A stretch of 64,000 bases of DNA from Echinicola marina (lineage in GTDB: Bacteria > Bacteroidota > Bacteroidia > Cytophagales > Cyclobacteriaceae), in contig NZ_CP080025.1 of the NCBI RefSeq assembly GCF_020463795.1, forward strand, positions 2,093,501 to 2,157,500, written 5' to 3'. Positions 17,871-26,431 of this stretch are shown here, in pieces. Under the pieces are notes generated by a model. That model was not told where the DNA came from. It searched no databases and saw nothing but the letters and a program-made list of their open reading frames with translations. The position numbers and the translations under genes were made by a program. Numbering within the stretch: position 1 is the stretch's first letter; every line of letters begins with the position of its first letter.

Positions 17871-18629
17871 ATGAAAAAGGCAGGTTTAATAGTCATGCTA
17901 ATGGGGATTGTTATGTCTTCAGTTTTGGCCCAAGAGGTAGAGAATACACTTTCCCATAGCCAACAAAATTGGTTGGATAAGGATTGGCCGATTACTGATA
18001 CTTTGCAGTTCAGTTTGCCCAATGAAGGAAAGGTCTTGTTCTACTACAATGAAGAGGAATTTTCCACCGAGGAGCTGAAAGCAGCATTGGAACCCTTGAT
18101 GAAAAGGGCTACTAGATTCCCCGAGTTCGAAACCAAAGCATTTAGGTTGGCCAATAATTTCGCCCCAACGAGTTTGGATAATGTGAAGAATAAAATTGAC
18201 CGGAACTATGTCCGACATTTAGAGAGTATCGAATTGGGGATCCCAGTGGGGATAGATTTTACTGCGGGCTATTTTACACCTGAGGTAGGCTTTAGGGCAC
18301 ATCTGAATTTGCCAGGTTACAGTTTGGGCGCTTCTATCACCAATACTGTTTATTTTCCTGACAGGGAGGCAGGGGAATTGGAAGTGAACAGTAATTGGTT
18401 TTTGAATGGAGAGTTTTCTTGGAATAAGGGACAAGCCATTGTCAATAATGAACAGACGATTCAAGTGGGAATATTATTGAATCAGGGCAGTTATAAACTG
18501 TTTCAAGGAACAACCATAAGGGCCGTTTATAGGCATAGATTGAGCAAGCATCTTTTTATTCAGGCTGGGCTGGTAGCAACAGATAATTTGAAAACGTTTT
18601 ATCCGACTATAGGTGTGCGGTTTTGGTAA
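17871..18629 (+). CDS. Exported envelope protein of unknown family (possible outer-membrane barrel)
   Basis: A 252-residue protein beginning with a signal peptide (MKKAGLIVMLMGIVMSSVLAQ). The middle is charged and helical; from about residue 125 it contains alternating, glycine-punctuated strands (GIPVGIDFTAGYFTPEVGFRAHLNLPG, GSYKLFQGTTIRAVYRHRLSKHLFIQAGLVA) that look like outer-membrane beta-hairpins. It lies 60 bases after the membrane protein and ends before a strong terminator, so the sigma factor, its partner and this protein form one unit. Function unknown. Confidence 0.7.
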   Translation: MKKAGLIVMLMGIVMSSVLAQEVENTLSHSQQNWLDKDWPITDTLQFSLPNEGKVLFYYNEEEFSTEELKAALEPLMKRATRFPEFETKAFRLANNFAPTSLDNVKNKIDRNYVRHLESIELGIPVGIDFTAGYFTPEVGFRAHLNLPGYSLGASITNTVYFPDREAGELEVNSNWFLNGEFSWNKGQAIVNNEQTIQVGILLNQGSYKLFQGTTIRAVYRHRLSKHLFIQAGLVATDNLKTFYPTIGVRFW

Positions 18630-18645
18630 ATTAGGGCGTTCAGCT

Positions 18646-18683
18646 AACACAAAAGGCTAACCGATCGGTTAGCCTTTTGTGTT
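18646..18683. terminator. Long perfect bidirectional terminator
   Basis: A 38-base uninterrupted palindrome with arms ending CACAAAAGGCTAACCGA / TCGGTTAGCCTTTTGTG. It is located between convergent genes (stops at 18629 plus and 18701 minus) and offers T-rich sequence on both strands. Confidence 0.85.
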
Positions 18684-18700
18684 TTTAAAGCTGTAATCGC

Positions 18701-19180
18701 TTATCGAATTCTGTCTACTGACTTTACCAATAATTCGTCTTTTCTGATAAACCTATTGGCCACAATATTGAAGATCATTGCGACAATAATGGTATAGAAA
18801 CCCAGCATAAAGGCGCCACTGGCCATAGGGTTAAAGTCTAAATTATAGCTATAAGTAATGTATACGATGATACCTAGGTTGATGACCATCACTAAGGAGT
18901 TGATCATATTTAGGAACATTTGTTTTGTTCTGGTCTTGAACTGGCTAAGGCTGTAAAGGGCAATTAAGGCTGCAAGAATAGCCAATGCGCCGATATAATA
19001 AGTACCAGTTTCTTCTATTACCGAATCGCTGGTCACATTCATATGGGTCATTGACCAAGCCGTCAGTTTAAGGCTTTCAGTTTGATCTACATTTACTTGT
19101 GTCCAAATAGGGAAATAAGTAACCAAAAGCATGGCAACGGCCACAAGGAATAAGAAGATAGTTTGAACTCGCTGTATCAT
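18701..19180 (-). CDS. DUF4293 family membrane protein
   Basis: A 159-residue inner-membrane protein with four hydrophobic segments (about residues 7-24, 62-78, 88-108 and 120-142). The start MIQRVQTIFLFLVAVAMLLVTYFPIW and overall layout match the DUF4293 family, which is restricted to Bacteroidota and has no known function. It is monocistronic and divergent from truA. Confidence 0.85.
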   Translation of the reverse strand: MIQRVQTIFLFLVAVAMLLVTYFPIWTQVNVDQTESLKLTAWSMTHMNVTSDSVIEETGTYYIGALAILAALIALYSLSQFKTRTKQMFLNMINSLVMVINLGIIVYITYSYNLDFNPMASGAFMLGFYTIIVAMIFNIVANRFIRKDELLVKSVDRIR

Positions 19181-19272
19181 TATTAAATTTTAAAACTTTT
19201 GACAAAGAAAGGGGGTAATTTGAATATTAGCAAGGAATCATTCATTTCCCAAATTATATTCATTGGGAATAG

Positions 19273-19280
19273 TATCTTTG
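19273..19280 (+). promoter_or_regulatory. -7 promoter box of truA, close to the start codon
   Basis: TATCTTTG matches TAnnTTTG exactly and ends 7 bases before the truA ATG at 19288, so the transcript should start at or just before the start codon. The -33 box is not clear. Confidence 0.5.
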
Positions 19281-19287
19281 TGGATTC

Positions 19288-20043
19288 ATGAAAGCACAAA
19301 AAAGGTATTTTCTGGAGGTGGCCTATAAGGGAACTCGTTATCACGGATGGCAGGTGCAGCCCAATGCTGTTACTGTTCAAGAGGAAATAGATAAGGCGCT
19401 TGCTACTATTTTGCGAAGAAAGATTGATACCATGGGCAGTGGTAGGACAGATACAGGGGTGCACGGTAAGCAGCAATATTTACATTTTGATAGTGAAGAG
19501 ATTTTGGATAAGCGGACTTTTCTGAAGAAAGCCAATGCTGTTTTGCCCAAGGATATCAGTATTTATGACTTAAGGGAAGTGAAGGCTGAAGCCCATGCGC
19601 GGTTTGATGCTGTCTGGAGAAGTTACGAATACTATATCTCTTTGCGAAAAAATCCGTTTGAAGAAGAGTTGTCCTGGCAATGTTATTATTCACTGGACGT
19701 GGAGGCGATGAATGAGGCCGCTAAATTATTGCTCAAGTATAGGGATTTTGAGTGCTTTAGCAAGGTCAAAACAGAAGTCAATCATTTTGAATGCGAAATA
19801 AAAACGGCTTATTGGGAACAAAAAGACCAGCATTTGATTTTCCATATAACGGCAAACCGTTTTTTGAGAGGGATGGTACGGGCAATAGTAGGTACCTTAG
19901 TGGAAGTAGGTACCGGAAAGATGGACAAAGAAGGGTTTAGGGCGATTTTAGAAAGTAAAAGTCGGACAAAGGCGGGCGCAGCTGCTCCTGCCAGAGGTTT
20001 GTTCTTGAGTCGTGTGATTTATCCCGAAGAAATATTTATATAA
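19288..20043 (+). CDS. truA: tRNA pseudouridine(38-40) synthase
   Basis: A 251-residue cytoplasmic enzyme that isomerises uridines 38, 39 and 40 in the tRNA anticodon stem. The catalytic aspartate is Asp55 in GSGRTDTGVHG; the N-terminal YKGTRYHGWQVQP, the central RSYEYYIS and the C-terminal FLRGMVRAIVGTLVEVG blocks are conserved. Length is normal. It is followed 13 bases later by an ABC exporter gene. Confidence 0.96.
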   Translation: MKAQKRYFLEVAYKGTRYHGWQVQPNAVTVQEEIDKALATILRRKIDTMGSGRTDTGVHGKQQYLHFDSEEILDKRTFLKKANAVLPKDISIYDLREVKAEAHARFDAVWRSYEYYISLRKNPFEEELSWQCYYSLDVEAMNEAAKLLLKYRDFECFSKVKTEVNHFECEIKTAYWEQKDQHLIFHITANRFLRGMVRAIVGTLVEVGTGKMDKEGFRAILESKSRTKAGAAAPARGLFLSRVIYPEEIFI

Positions 20044-20056
20044 ACAGCAATAGATT

Positions 20057-21829
20057 TTGAGTCTAGACAAAGAAAATGTAAAAAGCGGAGATATCATTGA
20101 TACCCAGGTGCTCCGCAAGTTATATAGGTTTGTATCGCCATATAGGGGGAGGTTTTTCTTTTTGATCTTCTTGACCGTTGCATTGGCTGCTTTGGCACCG
20201 ACCAGGCCTCTTTTTATTCAAAAAGCCATAGATAATTACGTGGCCTATGGTGATAAAGAGGGCTTGATGTTTATCATCATGATTTTGGTGGGATTATTGG
20301 TGCTACAAGCTGCAGTACAGTTTGCCCATACTTATCTTTCGGGCTGGCTGGGGCAAGTGATCATCAAAGATATAAGGATCAAGCTTTATAAGCATTTATT
20401 GAAAATGCGCTTGAAGTTTTTTGATAATACCCCTATAGGTAGACTGGTGACCAGAAATATTTCGGATATAGAAACACTCTCCAATGTTTTCAGTGAGGGA
20501 CTGGCTGCCATTATTGGGGACCTGCTACAGCTGGTTACCATTCTTAGTGTGATGTTCTGGGTAGACTGGAAGCTCACTTTGGTCAGCTTAAGTACCTTGC
20601 CTTTATTGATCATCTCCACTTATGTGTTCAAAGAAAAAGTGAAGGTGGCTTTTAATGAAGTTCGAAATGCCGTTTCCAACCTAAATTCATTTTTGCAGGA
20701 GCATATTACTGGGATGAATATTGTGCAGATTTTCAACCGTGAGGATGAGGAGTACAGGAAGTTTAAGGAAATCAATACGGAGCACAAAAAAGCGCATGTC
20801 AAGTCTGTATTGTATTATGCGATTTATTATCCGGTAGCAGAGATCATTCAGGCGGTAGGAATAGGCTTGGTCGTATGGTATGGGGCTACAGGGGTTTTTG
20901 GTTTGGACCTTAAAGTGGGAGTGTTGATTTCTTTCATTATGTATCTTCAATTATTTTTCCGTCCAATTAGGATGTTAGCGGATAGATTTAATACACTGCA
21001 GATGGGGGTAGTGAGTGCCTCGAGGATATTTAAATTGTTGGAGAGTGATGAGCACATTCCAAATGAAGGAAGATTGGTTCCGGAAAAGATCAAGGGCAAT
21101 ATTGAATTGGAAAAGGTCTGGTTTGCCTATAATGATGAAGAATGGGTGCTTAAGGATATCAATTTTAAGGTGAAACATGGAGAAACTGTTGCTTTGGTAG
21201 GGGCTACTGGTGCAGGTAAATCTTCTATCATTAACCTTATAAGTCGTTTTTACGATATCAACAAGGGAACGATTAAAGTGGACGGGACGGATATCAAGGA
21301 ATATGAATTGGGGATATTAAGAAAGCATATAGGCGTGGTGTTACAGGATGTGTTCCTGTTTTCTGATACCATTTACTATAATATTACTTTGGGCAATGAG
21401 GATATTACACGAGAACAGGTGATGGAGGCTGCAGAGTTGGTTGGGGCAAGAAAATTCATTGAGCGTTTACCTGGAGGATTGGATTATAATGTCATGGAAC
21501 GTGGTGCCACCCTTTCTGTAGGTCAAAGACAATTGATCTCATTTGTTCGTGCCATGGTTTACAATCCTGAGATTATAATCCTGGATGAAGCGACCTCTTC
21601 TGTAGATACAGAAACTGAAGAACTGATCCAAAATGCCATAGACAAGATGATGAAAGGTAGGACCTCCATCGTCATTGCCCATAGGCTATCGACCATACAA
21701 AAAGCGAATAATATCATTGTTTTGCATAAAGGGGAAATCAAGGAAATGGGAACCCACGAGTCCCTGCTTGAGAAGGAAGGCTATTATGCACAGTTGCACC
21801 AGATGCAATTAAAATCCATGGTCAGCTAA
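20057..21829 (+). CDS. ABC exporter half, MdlB/BmrD-like
   Basis: A 590-residue membrane-ATPase fusion: six-helix exporter domain (about 1-335) and ATPase with Walker A GATGAGKSS, Walker B IIILDEATSSVD (catalytic Glu kept) and a variant signature LSVGQRQLI. The Gly-to-Val signature is typical of the consensus partner in heterodimeric exporters such as MdlB or BmrD. A stop codon two triplets upstream (20051-20053) and the lack of an early ATG force a TTG start at 20057 (or ATT at 20054). It follows truA by 13 bases. Its probable partner is the degenerate half-transporter at 41981. Confidence 0.88.
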   Translation: MSLDKENVKSGDIIDTQVLRKLYRFVSPYRGRFFFLIFLTVALAALAPTRPLFIQKAIDNYVAYGDKEGLMFIIMILVGLLVLQAAVQFAHTYLSGWLGQVIIKDIRIKLYKHLLKMRLKFFDNTPIGRLVTRNISDIETLSNVFSEGLAAIIGDLLQLVTILSVMFWVDWKLTLVSLSTLPLLIISTYVFKEKVKVAFNEVRNAVSNLNSFLQEHITGMNIVQIFNREDEEYRKFKEINTEHKKAHVKSVLYYAIYYPVAEIIQAVGIGLVVWYGATGVFGLDLKVGVLISFIMYLQLFFRPIRMLADRFNTLQMGVVSASRIFKLLESDEHIPNEGRLVPEKIKGNIELEKVWFAYNDEEWVLKDINFKVKHGETVALVGATGAGKSSIINLISRFYDINKGTIKVDGTDIKEYELGILRKHIGVVLQDVFLFSDTIYYNITLGNEDITREQVMEAAELVGARKFIERLPGGLDYNVMERGATLSVGQRQLISFVRAMVYNPEIIILDEATSSVDTETEELIQNAIDKMMKGRTSIVIAHRLSTIQKANNIIVLHKGEIKEMGTHESLLEKEGYYAQLHQMQLKSMVS

Positions 21830-21869
21830 AATATGGGGGCCTGTTGATCAGTTATTGATGAATAGGAAT

Positions 21870-21877
21870 TAATTTTG
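21870..21877 (+). promoter_or_regulatory. -7 promoter box for the 21910 gene
   Basis: TAATTTTG matches TAnnTTTG exactly, 32 bases before the ATG at 21910. A GTTG lies 23 bases further upstream, a poor -33 match. Confidence 0.45.
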
Positions 21878-21909
21878 CACCGTTTGAATTAAAATACACT
21901 TACACTATT

Positions 21910-22491
21910 ATGAAAAGATTATTGCTATTGGTCATCTTTAGCTTGCCTGTTATGGCCTTTGCTCAAGAACAATCTATTGGTTTGAGATTGGGTGAGCCTT
22001 TAAGTATTACTTACAAAACTTTTATTGAAGAAAAAATTTCCCTAGAAGCGATGATCGGTAGGGGGAGTTCCAATAGTTCATCCTATTACAGAAGAGTATT
22101 TGATAATAACAAGCCTGCTCCAGGATCATTTTATGTTAACCACAGCTCAGGAGGAGGCCTTTCCTTAAATGGCCGTGTGGCTTATCATGAGGACGTTACT
22201 TCAGAGTTTGATATTACTGAGGGCAAGCTTTTGGCTTATGGAGGCGCAGGCCTTCAGTTGAGAAGTGTTGGGGTGGAATATGCCTACTATGAAACACCAG
22301 ATGCTGACATTTTGAGGTATGAAAGCAGAAATAATGTTGATTTTGGTCCTGAAGTGTTTGGCGGAGGAGAATATTATTTAGAAGAATTGCCGATTACCGT
22401 ATTTGCAGAAATAGGTTTGATGATGGAGATTGTGGACAGGCCAGGTCATATCAAGTTGCAGGGCGGTTTGGGTGTCAGGTACCTTTTTTAG
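21910..22491 (+). CDS. Small outer-membrane beta-barrel-like protein
   Basis: A 193-residue exported protein, signal peptide MKRLLLLVIFSLPVMAFAQ, followed by SIGLRLGEPLSITYKTFIEEKISLEAMIGRG and further strand-turn-strand patterns ending in LQGGLGVRYLF, a terminal aromatic typical of outer-membrane barrels. About eight strands would fit the length. Family not identified; function unknown. It has its own promoter box and starts the run of small envelope genes before hemE. Confidence 0.75.
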   Translation: MKRLLLLVIFSLPVMAFAQEQSIGLRLGEPLSITYKTFIEEKISLEAMIGRGSSNSSSYYRRVFDNNKPAPGSFYVNHSSGGGLSLNGRVAYHEDVTSEFDITEGKLLAYGGAGLQLRSVGVEYAYYETPDADILRYESRNNVDFGPEVFGGGEYYLEELPITVFAEIGLMMEIVDRPGHIKLQGGLGVRYLF

Positions 22492-22558
22492 GAGTAAAGA
22501 GAAAAGAATAAAGTTAAAGTCCCTGCGATTGGTGACCTTATAAATTAATAATTCAATT

Positions 22559-23077
22559 ATGAAAAAGGCGGCGATTGTCGTGGCGATAATAGGTTTGCTT
22601 GGGCTTGGAGCCTTTGCTTATTTGGGTGGATTTGAGGCCATACCGATAGAGAGCAAATCATTGGGGGAATTCAAATTATATGGTTTGACCTATAGGGGAA
22701 CCCCGCAAGATGAAGGCCTCAAGCAAACTTTTGAGCAAGTAGAAAGCCTCAAGGAAGCTAATCCCGAGGCGGTATTGCATACCATTTATTATGTAGAGCC
22801 TGCGGGGAAACTGGATACCATGGAAGTGTTTGTGGGCTTGGATCGCTTGGATGATCAGCTTGGAAAGGATTGGGAGGAAAAAATGATTCTTGCGGAACAA
22901 GCATTGGTAGCAGATATTAAAGTGAATAAACTGGTGATGCCTAGGCCTGAAACGGTCAAGGATGAGTTGAGGGGGGTTGCTGCTGATAATGGATGGGAGC
23001 TTCAAGGCTTGTTTATTGATAGGCTATTAACAGAAGATCATGTCCAGGTAATAGCCCCAATAAGAAAAGCAGACTAA
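22559..23077 (+). CDS. Membrane-anchored GyrI-like domain protein
   Basis: A 172-residue protein with an N-terminal anchor or signal (KKAAIVVAIIGLLGLGAFAYL) and a soluble domain of about 150 residues. The layout ESKSLGEFKLYGLTYRG, then VLHTIYYVEPAGKLDTMEVFVGLD, then WELQGLFIDRLLTEDHVQVIAPIRK resembles GyrI-like/SOUL-type small-molecule binding folds; this is inference by pattern only. It lies 67 bases after the preceding gene on the same strand. Function unknown. Confidence 0.65.
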   Translation: MKKAAIVVAIIGLLGLGAFAYLGGFEAIPIESKSLGEFKLYGLTYRGTPQDEGLKQTFEQVESLKEANPEAVLHTIYYVEPAGKLDTMEVFVGLDRLDDQLGKDWEEKMILAEQALVADIKVNKLVMPRPETVKDELRGVAADNGWELQGLFIDRLLTEDHVQVIAPIRKAD

Positions 23078-23202
23078 AGAATACAATAAAACTGGTACGG
23101 TTTTAGTTATTGTTAAAATGTTGGGGCATTTTGGATATTTGGAAAATTATCCTTCCTTTGGGTCCTGATAGGAATTGATTAGAAGTGTAAACTATCTCAA
23201 CT

Positions 23203-23715
23203 ATGAAAAGATTATTGTTAGTATTGTTCGTAGCTTCAGCCATGATTTTTCAAGGCTGTGAAGGACCAGAAGGACCTCAAGGACCTCCGGGTGTAGATGG
23301 AGGATTGATTGTTGGAGAGGCATTTGAGATGACGATTGATTTCAATGACGAGAATGCTTTTGCTGAATTATTTGAATTTACAGAGCCTTTAGTGGATGGT
23401 GATGCATTGCTGATTTATATGGAAGAGGCATCTCCAGTTTATGAAGATAGTTATGCTTGGAGATTACTTCCTCAGACTTTCTATTTTGAAGAGGGGATTT
23501 TGGTATATAATTTTGATTATACGCCAGTTGATTTCAGCATCTTTATGGATGGAGCAATTGATTTTACCCAGTTGGATCCTTACTGGACAGATGGTTTGAC
23601 CTTTAGAGGAGTGATCATTCCTGCTGATTTGGTAGACGCTAGAATGGATTTCTCGGATTATGAAGCGACAATGAAGCATTTTGGAATTACTGAAGAAGAT
23701 TTCAAAAAGAAATAG
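23203..23715 (+). CDS. Lipoprotein with short collagen-like Gly-X-Y segment
   Basis: A 170-residue predicted lipoprotein. The lipobox FQGC (Cys at about residue 19) is followed at once by collagen-like triplets EGPEGPQGPPGVDG, then a 130-residue acidic, aromatic-rich domain of unknown fold. Bacterial proteins with such short Gly-X-Y tracts next to the lipid anchor are often surface-exposed. It ends before a strong terminator. Confidence 0.8.
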   Translation: MKRLLLVLFVASAMIFQGCEGPEGPQGPPGVDGGLIVGEAFEMTIDFNDENAFAELFEFTEPLVDGDALLIYMEEASPVYEDSYAWRLLPQTFYFEEGILVYNFDYTPVDFSIFMDGAIDFTQLDPYWTDGLTFRGVIIPADLVDARMDFSDYEATMKHFGITEEDFKKK

Positions 23716-23735
23716 CATCAAATAAAGAAATGGTT

Positions 23736-23772
23736 AAAGCCGTTGAGATTAAAATCTTAACGGCTTTTTTTA
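23736..23772 (+). terminator. Terminator after the collagen-like lipoprotein
   Basis: Arms AAAGCCGTTGAGATT and AATCTTAACGGCTTT (23736-23750 with 23753-23767, one G-T pair) followed by a T run. It lies about 20 bases after the stop and isolates hemE from the upstream genes. Confidence 0.85.
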
Positions 23773-23800
23773 TTTCTGTCCATCCAATTGCCAAGAAGGG

Positions 23801-23832
23801 TTCGTATAATTTCTTTTCATCAACTATCTTTG
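23801..23832 (+). promoter_or_regulatory. Promoter of hemE, probably leaderless
   Basis: TTCG (23801-23804), a 20-nt spacer and TATCTTTG (23825-23832) fit the Bacteroidota promoter with one mismatch. The box ends 4 bases before the hemE ATG at 23837, predicting transcription start at the start codon. Confidence 0.6.
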
Positions 23833-23836
23833 TGCC

Positions 23837-24886
23837 ATGCAATTTAAAAATGACTTGTTATTAAGAGCTGCCCGTGGGGAGCAAGTAGAGAGAACGCCAG
23901 TTTGGTTGATGAGACAGGCAGGGAGGATTTTGCCGGAATACCGTGAAGTGAGAAGTAGTGTGAGTGGTTTTATTGAATTGGCTCAGACACCGGAATTGGC
24001 AGCTGAAGTGACCATTCAACCTGTGGATTTGCTGGGGGTGGATGCGGCCATTATTTTTTCGGACATTTTGGTGATTCCTGAAGCAATGGGACTGCCATAT
24101 GAGATGATTGAAAAGCGTGGTCCTAAATTTCCTAATACAGTTTCTTCTGCTGCTGATCTGAAAAAGCTGCGAATTGCAGATGGGGTGGATGATCTTAGTT
24201 ATGTTATTGAAGCCATAAAAATCACCAAAAAAGCCTTGAATGGCCGTGTGCCATTGATTGGATTTGCAGGTGCGCCATGGACCATTTTCGCCTATATGGT
24301 AGAGGGTTCAGGCAGCAAGACTTTTTCTAAGTCCAGGGCCATGCTTTATCAAGAACCAGATTTGGCAGAAATGCTATTGGATATGATCACCAAGTCCACT
24401 ATCAATTACCTTAAGGCCCAGATTGCTGCTGGCGCTGATATTGTACAGATTTTTGATAGTTGGGCGGGAATTCTTCCTCCTGACCATTATCAGAAATATT
24501 CTCTAAAATATATTTCGGCTATTTGTGATGCCATCACAGAGGTTCCTGTGACAGTATTTGCAAAGGGTGCATTCTTTGCCCGTGAAGAAATGGCTAAGTT
24601 AAACTGCGAGACTATAGGCCTTGATTGGAATATGGGAATTGAAGAGTCAAGGAGGTTGATCGGTCCAGATAAAACCCTTCAGGGTAATTTGGATCCTGCA
24701 GCTTTGTATGGTTCAGATGCTGAGGTGGAGGCAGCTACCAAAAGAATGTTGGATCAGTTTGGAACTGGTAGACATATTGCCAACTTGGGCCACGGTGTTT
24801 ATCCGGATATTGACCCTGAAAAAGTAAAAGTGTTTATCAATACCGTAAAGGAATACAGTGCTCAATTAAGAGCAGAAAAGGTCTAA
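23837..24886 (+). CDS. hemE: Uroporphyrinogen decarboxylase
   Basis: A 349-residue haem-pathway enzyme that decarboxylates the four acetate side chains of uroporphyrinogen III to coproporphyrinogen III. The N-terminal signature [16 protein letters not shown] and the [22 protein letters not shown] ([13 protein letters not shown]) and [14 protein letters not shown] blocks are present and length is normal. Monocistronic, bounded by terminators on both sides. Confidence 0.97.
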   Translation: MQFKNDLLLRAARGEQVERTPVWLMRQAGRILPEYREVRSSVSGFIELAQTPELAAEVTIQPVDLLGVDAAIIFSDILVIPEAMGLPYEMIEKRGPKFPNTVSSAADLKKLRIADGVDDLSYVIEAIKITKKALNGRVPLIGFAGAPWTIFAYMVEGSGSKTFSKSRAMLYQEPDLAEMLLDMITKSTINYLKAQIAAGADIVQIFDSWAGILPPDHYQKYSLKYISAICDAITEVPVTVFAKGAFFAREEMAKLNCETIGLDWNMGIEESRRLIGPDKTLQGNLDPAALYGSDAEVEAATKRMLDQFGTGRHIANLGHGVYPDIDPEKVKVFINTVKEYSAQLRAEKV

Positions 24887-24910
24887 GAAATTTAGAAAAC
24901 CATAGTATGC

Positions 24911-24943
24911 AAAGCCTTCACCTATAGGGTGGAGGCTTTTTTG
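24911..24943. terminator. Terminator between converging hemE and MOSC genes
   Basis: AAAGCCTTCACC pairs with GGTGGAGGCTTT-like sequence (24911-24922 with 24928-24939, one G-T pair), followed by a T run on the plus strand. The last codon of the MOSC gene lies inside the hairpin, so the two genes share it. Confidence 0.75.
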
Positions 24944-25731
24944 ACAATTAGCTCATCGCCCACCTTGACTGTTCCGTTTTTTAAGGAGATAAGATTTTGT
25001 CCAAATAGTACTTTTTTGTCCTTAAGCCTAAAACGAGATAAAGTTTTTAGCGGTTCTTTCCCTTTAAGACCAGTGTTTTGATCTACAGTGGTCAATACAC
25101 ATCTGGCGCATGGTTTCGTGATCTTAAAGGTGCAATCTCCAATTTGAATATTCGACCAATCATCTTCTTGGAAAGCTTTGCCACCGCTGAATACCAGGTT
25201 AGGTCTGAACCGTTCCATAGGAACAGGCGTATCCAACCTTGAGTTTAGGTCATCTAAGGAGCCTTGTCCGATTAAAAGATAAGGCATCGCATCCGCAAAA
25301 CTGACCGTTTCATTATTAACTGTATATTTTTCTTCTACTGGCCGAAAGCTGTCTTCAGGCATAAAGATAAGTTGACAATTAATATTTAATGTCTCAGAAA
25401 ACCATTGGTTGGCTTTTGTACTGACAATTTGGCCCGAAAGGCTATCGTCCCAGACTTGAACTTGGATAAAATCGTCTGTTTCTGGAGTAAAAGGGATATT
25501 AATGTATTGATCTTGTTTGGTCTTATGGAAAACCTTTAATCCATTTTCATGGATTTCAACTTGTAATAAAGCCATGTGGTGCAGGCTACGTTGGCTAAGA
25601 AAACCACCTGTATCATCTACCAGCATCCATCTGCGATCCCATTTAAAACCTTTGGTTTTAACTTCAGCTTCTTGTAATCTAATTCCTCCCAGTGATTTGA
25701 TGGGGTAGATATAAATGTCTTGGATTTTCAT
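24922..25731 (-). CDS. MOSC domain protein (YcbX-like)
   Basis: A 269-residue protein with an N-terminal MOSC beta-barrel (IQDIYIYPIKSLGGIRL; WDRRWMLVDDTGGFLSQR) and a C-terminal MOSC domain containing the conserved cysteine region CTFKITKPCARCVLTTVDQNTG. MOSC proteins such as YcbX and mARC carry a molybdenum cofactor and reduce N-hydroxylated compounds. The cysteine that could bind the cofactor is present. The physiological substrate cannot be inferred. Monocistronic. Confidence 0.87.
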   Translation of the reverse strand: MKIQDIYIYPIKSLGGIRLQEAEVKTKGFKWDRRWMLVDDTGGFLSQRSLHHMALLQVEIHENGLKVFHKTKQDQYINIPFTPETDDFIQVQVWDDSLSGQIVSTKANQWFSETLNINCQLIFMPEDSFRPVEEKYTVNNETVSFADAMPYLLIGQGSLDDLNSRLDTPVPMERFRPNLVFSGGKAFQEDDWSNIQIGDCTFKITKPCARCVLTTVDQNTGLKGKEPLKTLSRFRLKDKKVLFGQNLISLKNGTVKVGDELIVKKASTL

Positions 25732-25804
25732 AAGCGGCTTTTGCCAGCTAAGTTAGATGATAATCAGGGAAATTAGTAAAAAGGGGGCTGATTTGTCTTT
25801 TAGA

Positions 25805-25996
25805 TTAATAGATTGGAAGGAAGATTTGCTCTATGGGTTGTCTCAATTCTCCTATGGATGACGTATCATTGGTTTGGCTCAAGTTACTGGGAGTTTTGGA
25901 CTTCTTTTCCCATTCAGAAATGATCAAAGAAGCTATTAAGCCGATCAAAATGACAATTGCCCATCTTATCCGTTCTTTTTTTAGTGAAGCATTCAT
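25805..25996 (-). CDS. Small single-pass membrane protein (hypothetical)
   Basis: A 63-codon ORF with a basic N-terminus (NASLKKERIRW), one membrane segment (about residues 13-29, AIVILIGLIASLIISEW) and a short polar tail. The N-in charge pattern is protein-like, and it sits alone between the MOSC gene and dnaK. No family or clear ribosome-binding site is visible; an overlapping plus-strand frame is also open, so this may be chance. Confidence 0.35.
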   Translation of the reverse strand: MNASLKKERIRWAIVILIGLIASLIISEWEKKSKTPSNLSQTNDTSSIGELRQPIEQIFLPIY

Positions 25997-26431
25997 TGGT
26001 CAAATTGTTATTGTGGACATAAGGGAACTGTTTATTAAGTTCATTGTTTAAAAATATCAGTGCCAATGGCTCCTAGGCCAATTGCCATTCTTTTTAAGGC
26101 TTTCACCTTATAGATACCAATGAGCACCAAATGGTTGCACCAAGTACTTCATTAAATGAGATGATTAATAAAAAATGTGACTAATTGGGTGATTTAAGTG
26201 ATGGATACTGGTTTATAATTCCGACTAGAAAAAGTAGGGTTGACAAAATAACATTCCAGTGTCTGTTATATTAGATAGGCTTGACAGATTTTTATACCGA
26301 AAATCCCGCCCTTTGTCATAATTGCTGACAATCTGACACAGAAAAGAAAGAAATAGGGCTTGGCACATGACTTGTTAAATATGTTTTCGAGTAATGATAT
26401 AGAAAACAGCAATAAAGAAATATAAAAAGTT
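25997..26431. other. dnaK upstream region
   Basis: About 435 bases without a credible gene. The last 75 bases hold a sigma-54-like promoter (26360-26376). Further upstream the sequence is A+T-rich with no CIRCE inverted repeat (TTAGCACTC-N9-GAGTGCTAA) that I can see. Confidence 0.45.
26360..26376 (+). promoter_or_regulatory. Sigma-54-like (-24/-12) promoter of dnaK
   Basis: TTGGCAC-ATGAC-TTGTT matches the RpoN consensus TTGGCAC-N5-TTGCW apart from T for C in the -12 GC pair, with the exact 10-base distance between the GG and GT pairs. It would start transcription near 26387, about 45 nt before the dnaK ATG at 26432. Confidence 0.4.

Noticed and set aside
18646..18683. 38-base palindrome considered as a recombination or attachment site
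   Set aside because: Its position between two converging stops and T-rich flanks on both strands fit a bidirectional terminator better.
25833..26051. 72-codon plus-strand ORF before dnaK
   Set aside because: Overlaps the minus-strand 63-codon frame, has no protein-like pattern beyond chance and no context.
26180..26431. CIRCE/HrcA operator before dnaK
   Set aside because: No TTAGCACTC-N9-GAGTGCTAA-like repeat in the upstream region.
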